NCBI GenBank assembly: GCA_029260795.1
Contig: JAJDCO010000066.1
Span: 1 to 54,758, forward strand
Length of the DNA: 54,758 bases
Direction: 5' to 3'
Source of the DNA: Planctomycetota bacterium
GTDB lineage: Bacteria; Planctomycetota; OFTM77
Below, piece by piece: positions 1-7,613 of this stretch. Below the pieces are notes generated by a model. That model did no database searches, was not told the origin of the DNA, and saw nothing but the letters and a program-made list of their open reading frames with translations. The translations under genes and the position numbers were made by a program. Numbering within the stretch: the first letter of the stretch is position 1; each line of letters starts with the position of its first letter.

Positions 1-159
1 CGGGCGGCCCAGGTGGCTGGCCCGACGCCGTACGCTCAAGATCCGATCCCTTGGGCTCCATCGATCCTCCTTCCGCTCGGACTGATTCCGAGCGATGGGA
101 GGCGAGTCAGCACGCCCCGCGAGGGATCCTCAAACCGGAAAGAGTTTCCTTACACCAGC

Positions 160-654
160 CGCGTGCGCGGACGATTGCCGCTCGTGCTCTCGAGCGACAA
201 TGGCCCCGCGTATTGCAGTGAGGCCGTCGCGGACTACCTCGAGCGCCACCAGGTGCTCCACCTCAAGACCCTGCCGCGGACCCCCCAGCACAATGCGTGG
301 GCCGAGCGCGGCATCAGCGCGCTCCGCCGCGAGAGCGGCATCGCGAACCACACGGTCTTGGCCGGAGTCGTGTCAGAAGCCATCGCGCAATTGGGCGAGG
401 CCGCCTGGCGGCTCGATACGCAGCGCCGTCGACCCGGCGACTACCCCACGATCGAAGCGCGTGACAACGCGCTGCCCCATGGATACGATGAACACCTGCG
501 CGCACGGCTCTATCGAGCCGCCTGCGCGCGCCTCGAAGAGGCCCTGGCCAAACGCCCCGTGTGTCAACGTGAGTCCGGCGCCGGTGATGGGGCCTTACCC
601 CTCTCCCTCAGCCAGCGTGCTCACACCAGGCACCCCGCCCATCAGATATCGTGA
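160..654 (+). pseudogene. Remnant of DDE integrase/transposase (rve fold), 3' part only
   Basis: The translated frame contains the second half of a retroviral-type integrase core. SDNGPAY around nt 196-213 carries the second catalytic Asp, and PQHNAWAERG about 25 residues later carries the catalytic Glu. A basic C-terminal tail follows (AAWRLDTQRRRPG). The first catalytic Asp and the N-terminal helix-turn-helix should lie upstream, but the first ~150 bases of the window do not encode them in this frame, so the gene is truncated or cut by the window edge. Similar cores occur in IS3, IS481 and related families; I cannot assign the family. No terminal inverted repeats or partner orfA are visible. 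I read it as a decayed insertion sequence, consistent with the mobile-rich first 6.5 kb. Confidence 0.6.
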
Positions 655-978
655 TCAGGCAGATCTCAGATCTCAGGCATCGATTTTCGGGGCGCGACTC
701 GCCGCCGGTGGAAAGCAACCCGCCTCCGTACGCATCAGCCGGATGAACCCCAAACACGCCCAGGTTAGATTGCGGCATCCCCCGTGGGACCAATGTGCCT
801 TCCCGGGTCCCCGGAGACTCGGTTTATTGTGCAGAAAACCAAGAAAAAAGACTGCGCCCGATCGTTTATCACGGTCTCAGTTTCCGAGCACTCTCTGGTT
901 CGAGGCTTCTGCTCCCGAGAGTTGGCGTGAGGCAAGGATCGCTTCCTGTGCACTGAACTCACAACGGAGATACCGCGA
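655..978. other. Gene-free stretch between integrase relic and secreted orphan
   Basis: I see no convincing gene here. The part nearest the next gene (about 820-930) is richer in A+T than the surroundings, with an A-rich run near 838-851, which would suit a promoter. I could not identify a clear -35/-10 pair. Confidence 0.4.
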
Positions 979-1539
979 ATGTCACGCATGGCTGCCTTGA
1001 TTGCTGGGCTCACTGGTCTCATCCTGACACTTGCGACACAAGCCGCGGGTTGGCTTCCCGAGGCAAGCTACCGACCGGCACCCTTCGACGACCCTACAAA
1101 CTGCACCGAGCTGTATAATGATCCTGGATCAGGCTGCCTTGATTACTGCCAGATTTTCTCACTCTCCGATTACGAAGAGTGGGCGTGCATGGAGATTAGT
1201 TGGAACTTCTCCGGCACACATGGAGAGTGCGAACAGTCAGGAATAGCCTGCACTCCAAAGAAAAGCTGCAAATACACTGGCACGGTGTACATCACTTTTG
1301 ATAGTCAGGCCTGCCCGAATGATGAGTTCTACTTCTGCGGCACGAACGTAGATCCTTCCGAGTGCGGTTCGTCCAACACCGGCTTCAACTGGGGAACTGG
1401 TGGAAGTGGCATTGCGATCCAGTGTGGTAACAATGCGGAGCTATACATCAAGAAGCAGGATTCAGGCGGCGACCTTGTCTGGAGCCTTGTTTGGGAGTGC
1501 TGCATGTGCCTCGCACTCGGTGGCGGTGGAGGACTCTAG
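979..1539 (+). CDS. Cysteine-rich secreted protein of unknown function
   Basis: 186 residues. I do not recognise a family. The N-terminus is a typical Sec signal peptide: a short basic start, a hydrophobic stretch of Ala, Leu, Ile and Gly, and a likely cleavage after TQAAG near residue 24. The mature part has 14 cysteines spread over about 140 residues (for example SGCLDYCQ, ECCMC near the end), an even number that could form seven disulphides after export. It ends in a glycine run. The start codon is preceded by GGAG with good spacing (about 968-971). Its base composition is visibly less GC-rich than the downstream operons, which with the flanking integrase relic suggests recent acquisition. 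It stands alone on its strand with no evident operon partner. Roles such as a toxin-like or surface disulphide-rich protein are speculation. Confidence 0.75.
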   Translation: MSRMAALIAGLTGLILTLATQAAGWLPEASYRPAPFDDPTNCTELYNDPGSGCLDYCQIFSLSDYEEWACMEISWNFSGTHGECEQSGIACTPKKSCKYTGTVYITFDSQACPNDEFYFCGTNVDPSECGSSNTGFNWGTGGSGIAIQCGNNAELYIKKQDSGGDLVWSLVWECCMCLALGGGGGL

Positions 1540-1676
1540 GCTTCGCCCGATGCTCGACACGGGGGTCGATCGTATTGGCGGCGTGAATACAATTGCAATA
1601 GACTCGGCCTCCTGCCCCCAGGCTACGCGTCGGCGAGTGCGCCGCCAGCGAAACCTAGCCCTTGCTGGAGTTATTC

Positions 1677-2435
1677 ATGCCACGATTCAAACGGGACACT
1701 CTTGCGGTTACAGTGCTTTTTTCAATCGCCACCGCTGCAGTTCTTTGGTGGGTGCCTGACAAGGAGGATATCCCTGCGACGGGGAAGGCCGTGGACATTA
1801 GTGAGCGAACAGCTAGCCCTCACCGAAGCCTCGCTGCTCCGGAGAAGCCCCTCCCATTGTTCGGGAACGAAGCGGTTGCAGCCCTGAAAACCGATGCTAG
1901 CGCCTACAAGGGGCCCGGGAGCTCAGCGCCGCAGCAGGCTGCCTCGACAGAAGGGCTGGTCGATTCCAACCTTGTGGTCGCACGTATCGTCGGGATGTCC
2001 GTCGAAGAGCTTTGCGAATGGGAACTCCTCAACCCATACGCGATCGAGCTCACGGAAATGGAGACGAGGTGGCTCGAGAAGCTGGTCGCAATCAACAATG
2101 CTCACATCGACGAGGCTTGGAAGGACGTTCAGACTCGGATGCACCACTACGTTCGAGAGCTTCGGAGCGTGGGCGACTTCGAGGCCGTCGAAGGCAGACC
2201 CGGTGGACGCCCGGAGCCCGAGTTTCCCGGACAGATGACGGCTTATATCCTGAAGGATGGCGTCTTGGGTGCCGTCCGCATCGACCCGGGCGACTACCCG
2301 GACCTCGATGCGTTGGCCGAGAGAGAAAGAGAGACTCATCGCGCGTTCTTCAATGAGGTGTCCTCTTTCTTCACGGCTCCCTTCGATCCCGGTCCCGCTC
2401 CTCCGCCCCGGAAGTACGGGATCATGATCCGGTAA
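1677..2435 (+). CDS. Hypothetical protein with N-terminal membrane anchor
   Basis: 252 residues from the ATG at 1677, chosen because GGAG sits 6 bases upstream; an upstream in-frame TTG at 1662 overlaps that ribosome site and is unlikely. After a basic start (MPRFKRD) comes one hydrophobic segment (about residues 8-25) that ends in WW, so it is more likely a signal anchor than a cleaved signal. A low-complexity Ser/Ala/Pro linker follows to about residue 85. The rest is a charged, mostly helical domain with a conserved-looking stretch around ELCEWELLNPYAIEL and WLEKLVAINNAHIDEAW. I recognise no domain. It is probably an extracytoplasmic protein. It begins 137 bases after the cysteine-rich gene and may or may not be cotranscribed with it. 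Confidence 0.65.
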   Translation: MPRFKRDTLAVTVLFSIATAAVLWWVPDKEDIPATGKAVDISERTASPHRSLAAPEKPLPLFGNEAVAALKTDASAYKGPGSSAPQQAASTEGLVDSNLVVARIVGMSVEELCEWELLNPYAIELTEMETRWLEKLVAINNAHIDEAWKDVQTRMHHYVRELRSVGDFEAVEGRPGGRPEPEFPGQMTAYILKDGVLGAVRIDPGDYPDLDALAERERETHRAFFNEVSSFFTAPFDPGPAPPPRKYGIMIR

Positions 2436-2631
2436 CCTCTCTGAAGCGTTGCCCGAATCTCGCTGCCCCCTTTGCGCTCGCTTCCCGGGCTCGGCCTGTT
2501 AGAGTCGATTTTGACCCTGCCAGCCCGTGGGACCTGCCTGTCCGAGAGTGCTTCGCGTCGCCCGCGAAGGTGGTTTGCTTCCTTTGAAGGTGCCGCCGCC
2601 CGCTTCGACGACGCGCTTCGGGGAAAGATCC

Positions 2632-3313
2632 ATGCGCATTCGAGTGACCGGAATACGTCTCACCCTCTTCCTCATGACCTTGGCCTGTCTCCTGTGCCCC
2701 GCGGTGTTCGGTCACGGCGGCCAGATCACTCGGAGCCCTGTCCCGCTGGACATTCCGAGGTCGCCGATCCCACCCACCACAGGCACCCCGCCCGGCCGAA
2801 CGCCGAAGCCGGGCGACCGCGCTCCGTCCCTGCCGATCCCGGCGACCACTCCTGGTCCCGCGGCCGTCGGGCCTTCGACTCCCGGCAGCCCGGGTACGGG
2901 TCGACGCAATACGGCTGCCGGCGACGGCTTCGATCATTGGCGCTTCTAGTGGAGTGCGAACCGCGAGCGCTCTTACGATGAGCCCGACTTCGAAGACCTG
3001 ACGACCCAGTCGGGCAATGAGCCCGACTTCGAAGACCTGACGACCCAGTCGGGCAACTTCTTGCTTGGGTCGCGGCGGCGTCGGGGACACCGTCAAGCCT
3101 CTGGCCATCGCCGTCGACGAGCGCATCCTCCCCGTGCTCGAGCTAGGCCTCCGGCGCGAACCCCGTCCGAGGTTGATTCGGGACCGGCCCTCAGTGGCTC
3201 CAGCGACGGGATCCCGTTCCAGGCAGGCGCCTCGAGTGTCCCAGCCGGCGCGATCCCTGCGTCGCCAGAAAAACGCCCGAGTGGGTAACCTCCCGGCGAC
3301 GAGCCCCGACTGA
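2632..3313 (+). pseudogene. Decayed HEAT-repeat-family secreted protein (nonsense plus frameshift)
   Basis: An ATG at 2632 with GGGGAAAG just upstream starts a protein with a clear signal peptide ending in VFGHGG, then a Pro/Gly/Thr-rich linker (PSTPGSPGTG), then GDGFDHWRF and a TAG at 2947-2949. Reading through the stop gives WSANRERSYD in the same frame. This continuity fits a Trp-to-stop mutation inside a longer protein. The frame then crosses a 39-bp tandem duplication. Shortly after, the +1 frame reads LGRGGVGDTVKP...ERILPVLELGL (about 3063-3150), which resembles the first helical repeat of HEAT-repeat proteins carrying this kind of N-terminus in Planctomycetota. No long repeat domain follows, so the gene is both frameshifted and truncated. 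The family match is from memory of such proteins. The alternative is a genuine 105-residue proline-rich secreted peptide ending at 2949. Confidence 0.55.
2979..3056 (+). repeat. Perfect 39-bp tandem duplication containing an inverted repeat
   Basis: Two identical 39-bp units lie at 2979-3017 and 3018-3056. Each begins TGAGCCCGACTTC and ends AGTCGGGCAA, so each can fold with the arms GCCCGACT and AGTCGGGC around an 18-base loop. The arms are the same as those of the intergenic hairpin at 45403-45418, where they are separated by only two bases. The duplication keeps the reading frame (13 codons) of the decayed gene it lies in and sits about 260 bp upstream of the RAYT gene. Confidence 0.85.
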
Positions 3314-3319
3314 TTAGGT

Positions 3320-4252
3320 ATGACCAAGCCACGCCAAATCCTTCCGGGCGCGTGCCACCTCGTCTCGCGACGCTGCACGCAACGGATCTACCTGCTTCGG
3401 CCGTCCAAGGCGGTGGAAGAGGTCGTTCTCTACTGCCTCGCCTACGCCATGGCGAAGACGGGGGTGAAGGTGCATGCCTTCGTGGTGATGTCGAACCACC
3501 TTCACCTGGTGGTGACCGACCCCTACGGGAAGCTGCCCGAGTTCGCCCATCTGCTCCACCGGCACATCGCCAACGCGCTCAACGCCCGCTATGGGCGGTG
3601 GGAGAACTTCTGGGCAGCCGGCTCCTATAGCGACGTGCAGCTCGACACGGTAGCGGACATCGCTCGAAAGATCCTCTACACGTTGCTCAACCCGGTGGAG
3701 GCGGGGCTCGTGAAGAGGGCTACGCAGTGGCCGGGACTGACATCCGCTGGGATCCCCTTCGGAGCCAAGATCAAGGCGCGCCGCCCGAAGTTCTACTTTC
3801 GGGAGGATGGCGAAATGCCCGATGAGCTGGACCTCGTGCTCACGGTCCCACCGAAGATGAAGATCAGCCAGAGGAAACTGACCGAGACCATTCAGCACCG
3901 ATCGGCCGAAATGGAAGCGGTGTATCAGCGGGAAGCGGCTCGCCGGGGACGCAAGTTCCTGGGCGCGAAACGATGTCGCCAAGTGCGGCCCTTTGATCGC
4001 CCTCGATCCCGAGAGCCTCGCCGAGGCCTCAACCCTCGAGTGGCGGGTGCGCTCGAGAGCACCCGGATCGCGGCGATTCGCCGGCTCAAGTCCTTCTGGT
4101 CCCTTTATGAAGAAGCCCGAAGACGTTGGCGAGATGGCGCCCGAAACGTGCTCTTTCCTCACGGGACCTACGGTCTACGGGTCTTCGCCAAGGTCCAATG
4201 CCGCGGACCGACGATGCCCGACGACTGCCCACCGCATCGCCTGGGCCCGTGA
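3320..4252 (+). CDS. REP-associated tyrosine transposase (Y1_Tnp / RAYT)
   Basis: 310 residues. The N-terminal ~170 residues form a single-strand DNA transposase of the IS200/IS605 superfamily. The metal-binding HUH motif is H60-L-H62 in SNHLHLVVT, and the candidate nucleophile is Y120 in ILYTLLNPVEAGL, a block characteristic of the REP-associated branch. Unlike a true IS200 element there are no flanking element ends; such genes are single-copy, vertically kept and act on short palindromic REP sequences. The C-terminal ~140 residues are basic and rich in Arg, probably DNA binding. Hairpins that fit a REP consensus occur at 34.1-34.3 kb and 45.4 kb, and related stems flank this gene. The start at 3320 has only a weak ribosome site. 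The frame is intact, so the protein may be active. Confidence 0.88.
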   Translation: MTKPRQILPGACHLVSRRCTQRIYLLRPSKAVEEVVLYCLAYAMAKTGVKVHAFVVMSNHLHLVVTDPYGKLPEFAHLLHRHIANALNARYGRWENFWAAGSYSDVQLDTVADIARKILYTLLNPVEAGLVKRATQWPGLTSAGIPFGAKIKARRPKFYFREDGEMPDELDLVLTVPPKMKISQRKLTETIQHRSAEMEAVYQREAARRGRKFLGAKRCRQVRPFDRPRSREPRRGLNPRVAGALESTRIAAIRRLKSFWSLYEEARRRWRDGARNVLFPHGTYGLRVFAKVQCRGPTMPDDCPPHRLGP

Positions 4253-4270
4253 CGAGTGAAGTCGCTCGTC
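4251..4270. terminator. Hairpin at the RAYT stop codon (terminator or REP-like)
   Basis: The 20 bases GACGAGTGAAGTCGCTCGTC fold into a nine-pair stem (one T-G pair) with a two-base loop and overlap the stop codon of the transposase gene. The centre GAAGTC is the reverse complement of GACTTC, which is found in the REP-like hairpins elsewhere. No U-run follows, so a classical intrinsic terminator is not supported; a REP-like site used by the adjacent transposase is possible. Confidence 0.45.
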
Positions 4271-4775
4271 CTAGCCTCGGTCCCTCGGTGCCTATACACC
4301 GTCGAGCGTCAGCGCTTGCTTCTGGAGTCTGCGCTTCCATTTTCGTCGGCCGATAAACTCAGCGTCCTGGCAGCCGACGCCTATTCCCATCCCCGGCCAA
4401 AACGGTCGCCGCCAGGTCAGGATGACTTGGTCTCAAGGGTCCGCAAATCAACCTCGGACCGGTCCGGTCCGGGGGACCGGACCCGCTCTGTCCCAAGCCC
4501 TCACCCGCCGCGGCGAACTCCCGAAAACCGCCCAAGCTGTCTTGCGCGGCAACTGGCAGCGCGCGAAAGAGCTCCTCGAAGACTCACCCCAATCGAAGCC
4601 TCTGGAGCCACTTGCTCGACGCGACGGAGTAGCAATGAACGCAGAGGCGGTCACCAGCAGCAACGTTGACACGGGATCACTTGAGTGTTCTCATTACACG
4701 GAAGACTTGGGGAAGTCTCCAAATTGAACACCACTCGAACAAGAAACAACGGGTGTCATCGTGGAGGAGTGTGGG
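4271..4775. other. Gene-free region upstream of the sigma factor
   Basis: No credible gene is seen in these 505 bases. The only clear structure is the perfect hairpin at 4461-4483. The last ~100 bases (about 4660-4760) are richer in A+T and should contain the promoter of the sigma-factor gene, but I could not fix its elements. Confidence 0.45.
4461..4483. repeat. Perfect 10-bp-stem hairpin
   Basis: The arms GGTCCGGTCC (4461-4470) and GGACCGGACC (4474-4483) are exact reverse complements around a three-G loop. There is no T-run on either side, so it does not look like an intrinsic terminator. It could be an operator or a structured RNA element. Confidence 0.7.
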
Positions 4776-5327
4776 ATGAACAAGGAGCCTTCAGAACCCG
4801 ACTTGGTCGCTCAGGCCCTGACCGAAGTGCTCACATCGCGGAGAGTGCAGAGGTCCCTCGCCAGACGCTTCCGGTGGATGTGTGAAGACGAGTTGGACGA
4901 GATCGCCTCTCGTTGCTTTGCGAAAGCGTGGCGCTGCCGAGCGGGATGCAGAGCAAACAGCGTGACCAAGGCTCGTGCCTGGATATGGTCGGTTGTAAGA
5001 AGCGAATCCAAACGACATCTCCATCTCCGCAACAATTCAAGCGGTGATGCTCGAGATTACGAAAAGACCCTCTCCGCGCGGCCAGCTCAGGGACAAAGTG
5101 TCGAGTCCAGACTTGAGATTCTGGATACTATTGACCATGCCCTCGGTGCATTGTCACCGATCGAACGTCGGATATACGAGGCACACCATCGAGACGGCTG
5201 GACATATGCTGAAGTTTCGGCAAGACTAGGCCTTTCAGATGGAACTGCTCGCAGTCTCTGCGACCGGATTACGCGCCGCCTCAGAACTGTCTTTGCTACA
5301 GACGGTTCCTCGGGCATGTCGCGATAG
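4776..5327 (+). CDS. ECF-type RNA polymerase sigma factor
   Basis: 183 residues from the ATG at 4776, preceded by GTGGAGGAG at good spacing. The N-terminal half looks like sigma region 2: DELDEIASRCFAKAW matches the helix that binds the core polymerase clamp, and ARAWIWSVVRSESKRHL matches the -10 recognition helix. A polar linker leads to a clear region 4: LSPIERRIYEAHHRDGWTYAEVSARLGLSDGTARSLCDRITRRLR, read in pieces, contains the helix-turn-helix for -35 binding. There are no regions 1.1 or 3, so it belongs to the extracytoplasmic-function group. No anti-sigma factor lies next to it: an IS630 element is inserted only a few bases after its stop, and the gene beyond is on the other strand. Its regulon cannot be read from the window. 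Confidence 0.85.
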   Translation: MNKEPSEPDLVAQALTEVLTSRRVQRSLARRFRWMCEDELDEIASRCFAKAWRCRAGCRANSVTKARAWIWSVVRSESKRHLHLRNNSSGDARDYEKTLSARPAQGQSVESRLEILDTIDHALGALSPIERRIYEAHHRDGWTYAEVSARLGLSDGTARSLCDRITRRLRTVFATDGSSGMSR

Positions 5328-5334
5328 CTAGCTA

Positions 5335-5348
5335 GTGGTGTGAGTCAG
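5335..5348 (+). repeat. IS630 terminal inverted repeat, end next to transposase stop
   Basis: GTGGTGTGAGTCAG, preceded by the TA target dinucleotide at 5333-5334. It pairs with the end at 6501-6514 with two mismatches. Confidence 0.88.
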
Positions 5349-6430
5349 TCTGTTTCAATCTTATCGAGGGCAGCCCGAGCGCGGCCGACCTTCTCGAGGA
5401 TCTTCTCGACGGTCGCGGTCCAGATGAACGGCCTTGGGCTTTCGTTGTGATGTTCGATGTAGGACTCGATCGCCTCGACGAGACCTGCCACGCTCTTGAA
5501 CACTCCTCGACGCAGCCGCTTGTCTGTGAGGTCTCTGAAGAACCTTTCGATGACATTGAGCCAGGAGCTGCTCGTCGGGGTGAAGTGGAAATGGAATCGC
5601 TTGTGACGCCTCAGCCACCTCTTGACCTTCTCGTGCTTGTGAGTGCTGTAGTTGTCGATGATCAGGTGAACGTCCAAGCCGGCTGGCACCTCTCGATCGA
5701 TCTTGTTGAGGAACTTGATCCACTCGATGTGTCGGTGCCGAGGCTGACACATACTGATGACATGCCCATCCAGCTGGGAAATGGCGGCGAACAACGTCGT
5801 TGTGCCGTTCCGCTTGTAGTCGTGGGTCATCGTGCCGCATCGCCCTGGATACATCTTCAGACTGGGCTGAGTTCGGTCGAGGGCTTGGCACTGGCTCTTC
5901 TCATCCGCGCTGAAGACGATGGCCTTCTCGGGAGGGTTCATGTACAGCCCGACTACGTCGAGGAGCTTCTCCTCGAAATTCGGATCGTTGCTGACTTTGA
6001 AGGTCTTCACGAGGTGGGGTTTGAGTCCATTCGCCCTCCACACACGAGACACCATGGACTGTGTCGTGCCCAGGTGGGCCGCGAGAGTGCGAGTGCTCCA
6101 GTGAGTCGCGTTCTTGGGAGCGCCATTCACCGTCGCCTCGATAATCGCAGACTCGATCTTTCTCCGTGCCGACGGCTTTCGGCCTCCGCGGGGAAGATCC
6201 TTCTCGATGCCCTTGATGCCTTTCTCGGCAAACCTCTTTCGCCAGCGACCGACCAGAATGCGGTCAACCCCGAGCTCGGCCGCGATCTCAAGGTTTGTGA
6301 GGCCTTCGGCGGCCAACAACACGATGCGGGATCGCTGCTGCAAGCGGACCGAGACCGTGCGCGAGCGGCTCCAGGTCAGCAAGGACTCTCGGTCACTCTC
6401 ACTCAGAACGATTTCAGGAGCTCGACGCAT
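5345..6430 (-). CDS. IS630-family DDE transposase
   Basis: 361 residues from the ATG at 6430, which has GGAGG seven bases upstream; an in-frame ATG at 6460 lacks this. The N-terminal part has two helix-turn-helix units ([20 protein letters not shown], then [20 protein letters not shown]) that bind the element ends. The catalytic core shows the three acidic residues in family context: [18 protein letters not shown] and [11 protein letters not shown]. The stop codon overlaps the inner part of the left inverted repeat, leaving no spare DNA. Length and motif spacing are normal for the family and nothing is broken. The gene is oriented against the sigma factor it follows. Confidence 0.95.
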   Translation of the reverse strand: MRRAPEIVLSESDRESLLTWSRSRTVSVRLQQRSRIVLLAAEGLTNLEIAAELGVDRILVGRWRKRFAEKGIKGIEKDLPRGGRKPSARRKIESAIIEATVNGAPKNATHWSTRTLAAHLGTTQSMVSRVWRANGLKPHLVKTFKVSNDPNFEEKLLDVVGLYMNPPEKAIVFSADEKSQCQALDRTQPSLKMYPGRCGTMTHDYKRNGTTTLFAAISQLDGHVISMCQPRHRHIEWIKFLNKIDREVPAGLDVHLIIDNYSTHKHEKVKRWLRRHKRFHFHFTPTSSSWLNVIERFFRDLTDKRLRRGVFKSVAGLVEAIESYIEHHNESPRPFIWTATVEKILEKVGRARAALDKIETD

Positions 6431-6500
6431 GCTCTGCCCTCCATTTGAGTTAAAACTCAATTGATAGGACGAAGCAGACGTACTTTTTGTTTCAAAGAAT

Positions 6501-6514
6501 CTGACTCACTACAC
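6501..6514 (-). repeat. IS630 terminal inverted repeat, transposase 5' side
   Basis: Read on the minus strand it is GTGTAGTGAGTCAG, followed outward by TA at 6515-6516. It is the partner of 5335-5348. Confidence 0.88.
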
Positions 6515-6550
6515 TAGAGGACTCGCACTCATCGAGACTCGTCAACCCTC

Positions 6551-7414
6551 TCAGCCGCTCGGATGCGTCGGCTCGGGCTCGACCTCGTCCGGCTCGCTGG
6601 CGACGCCCCGCACGTCGGTGGCCTGCCGCCCGTCGCGGCCTTGGCCATCCAGATACCGCATCTCCCAAAGCTTGGCGTACTTCGTGAAGACGACCATCGC
6701 GGCCGAGCCGGCGATCAGAAGGCCGCGCATGCCGTCGAGGAATCCGAGCCGCAGGAAGTACATCTTCAAGAAGCGGAACCAAGGCCGGAAGAAGAGCTGC
6801 CACCAGGTCGGCTGTCGCCCCTGCCGGTAGAGATCCTCGGCGGCCCAGGTCGTGTACCGATCGAACTTCTGAAGATAGAGGCGCATGCCCCGGTGTGTGT
6901 CGTGCAGAAAGGGCGCCTCGATGCGACCGACCTTTCCGGGCACCTCGACGTCCGCGTGCACGCGCAGGTCCTGATACCGGCCCACGTCGCGTCGGAACAG
7001 GCGGAGCAGATAATCCGCATGCCAACCGCCATGTCGAATCGGCTGCCCGTAGTAGAGATTCTCCCGGCGCACCCGGTAACCGTCGCAGCCGCCGCCGTGC
7101 TCGGCCAGGATCTCGAGGACCCGGTCGCGCAGCTCGGGAGTGACGCGCTCGTCGGCATCGACGACCATCACCCACGGCTCGGCCGCCTGCGGGATCGCCC
7201 AATTCTTTTGGCTCGCCGAGTCGACGTACTCGTGCACCAAGATCCGATCGGTGAACTCCTCACAGATCTCACGGCTGCGATCGTGGCTGGCCGCGTCCAG
7301 CACGACGAGGATCTCGTCCGCCCACTGCACGGACTCGAGGCAGCCCCGAATGACCTGCTCCTCGTTGCCGCACGGGATCAACGCCGTCAGGCGGGCCCGC
7401 TGCCGATCGCTCAC
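6551..7414 (-). CDS. Family 2 glycosyltransferase (WaaE/KdtX-like)
   Basis: 287 residues, starting at a GTG (7414) with GGAGGTGA just upstream. The protein opens with the GT-A fold of family 2: LTALIPCGNEEQVIRGCLES, then ILVVLDAASHDRSREI, and the metal/nucleotide-binding DAD in VMVVDADERV near residue 85. A hydrophobic C-terminal part (WWQLFFRPWFRFLKMYFLRLGFLDG in sequence, about 205-245) suggests membrane attachment. This layout matches enzymes that add sugars to lipopolysaccharide core or other surface glycans; the sugar cannot be predicted. The last ~30 residues are a charged tail (EPDEVEPEPTHPSG). It is transcribed divergently from the histidine kinase gene, whose start region abuts it, and lies alone on the minus strand after the IS630 insertion. 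Confidence 0.88.
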   Translation of the reverse strand: MSDRQRARLTALIPCGNEEQVIRGCLESVQWADEILVVLDAASHDRSREICEEFTDRILVHEYVDSASQKNWAIPQAAEPWVMVVDADERVTPELRDRVLEILAEHGGGCDGYRVRRENLYYGQPIRHGGWHADYLLRLFRRDVGRYQDLRVHADVEVPGKVGRIEAPFLHDTHRGMRLYLQKFDRYTTWAAEDLYRQGRQPTWWQLFFRPWFRFLKMYFLRLGFLDGMRGLLIAGSAAMVVFTKYAKLWEMRYLDGQGRDGRQATDVRGVASEPDEVEPEPTHPSG

Positions 7415-7613
7415 GCTGTCACCTCCGGAATCCGCCCCGGTCGAGAAGTCCGGCTTTCAAGCTGCCGCGCGATGGAGAAAATGCAAGATCGGAAATCCAT
7501 CGGACCGGACGGCCTCCCCCGCCGACGGCTTCCATCGCTCTTCCGGGAGGCACCGAATCGTCGCGTCGGTCGGTGCTCGCCCCTCGTGCTCCCCTCTTTC
7601 CGGACCCGAACCG

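Larger units (their letters stand above)
5335..6514 (-). mobile_element. Complete IS630-family insertion sequence with TA target duplication
   Basis: The element spans 1,180 bp. Its ends are imperfect inverted repeats: GTGGTGTGAGTCAG at 5335-5348 and the complement of GTGTAGTGAGTCAG at 6501-6514 (12 of 14 matching). A TA dinucleotide flanks each end (5333-5334 and 6515-6516), the standard IS630/mariner target duplication. One intact transposase gene fills the inside. Inverted repeats, duplication and open frame are all present, so it is probably a recent and potentially mobile insertion. Confidence 0.92.

Noticed and set aside
7140..7613. Extended N-terminus of the histidine kinase into the glycosyltransferase region
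   Set aside because: This part is antisense to the glycosyltransferase gene and reads as random Ser/Arg/Pro; the true start must lie downstream.
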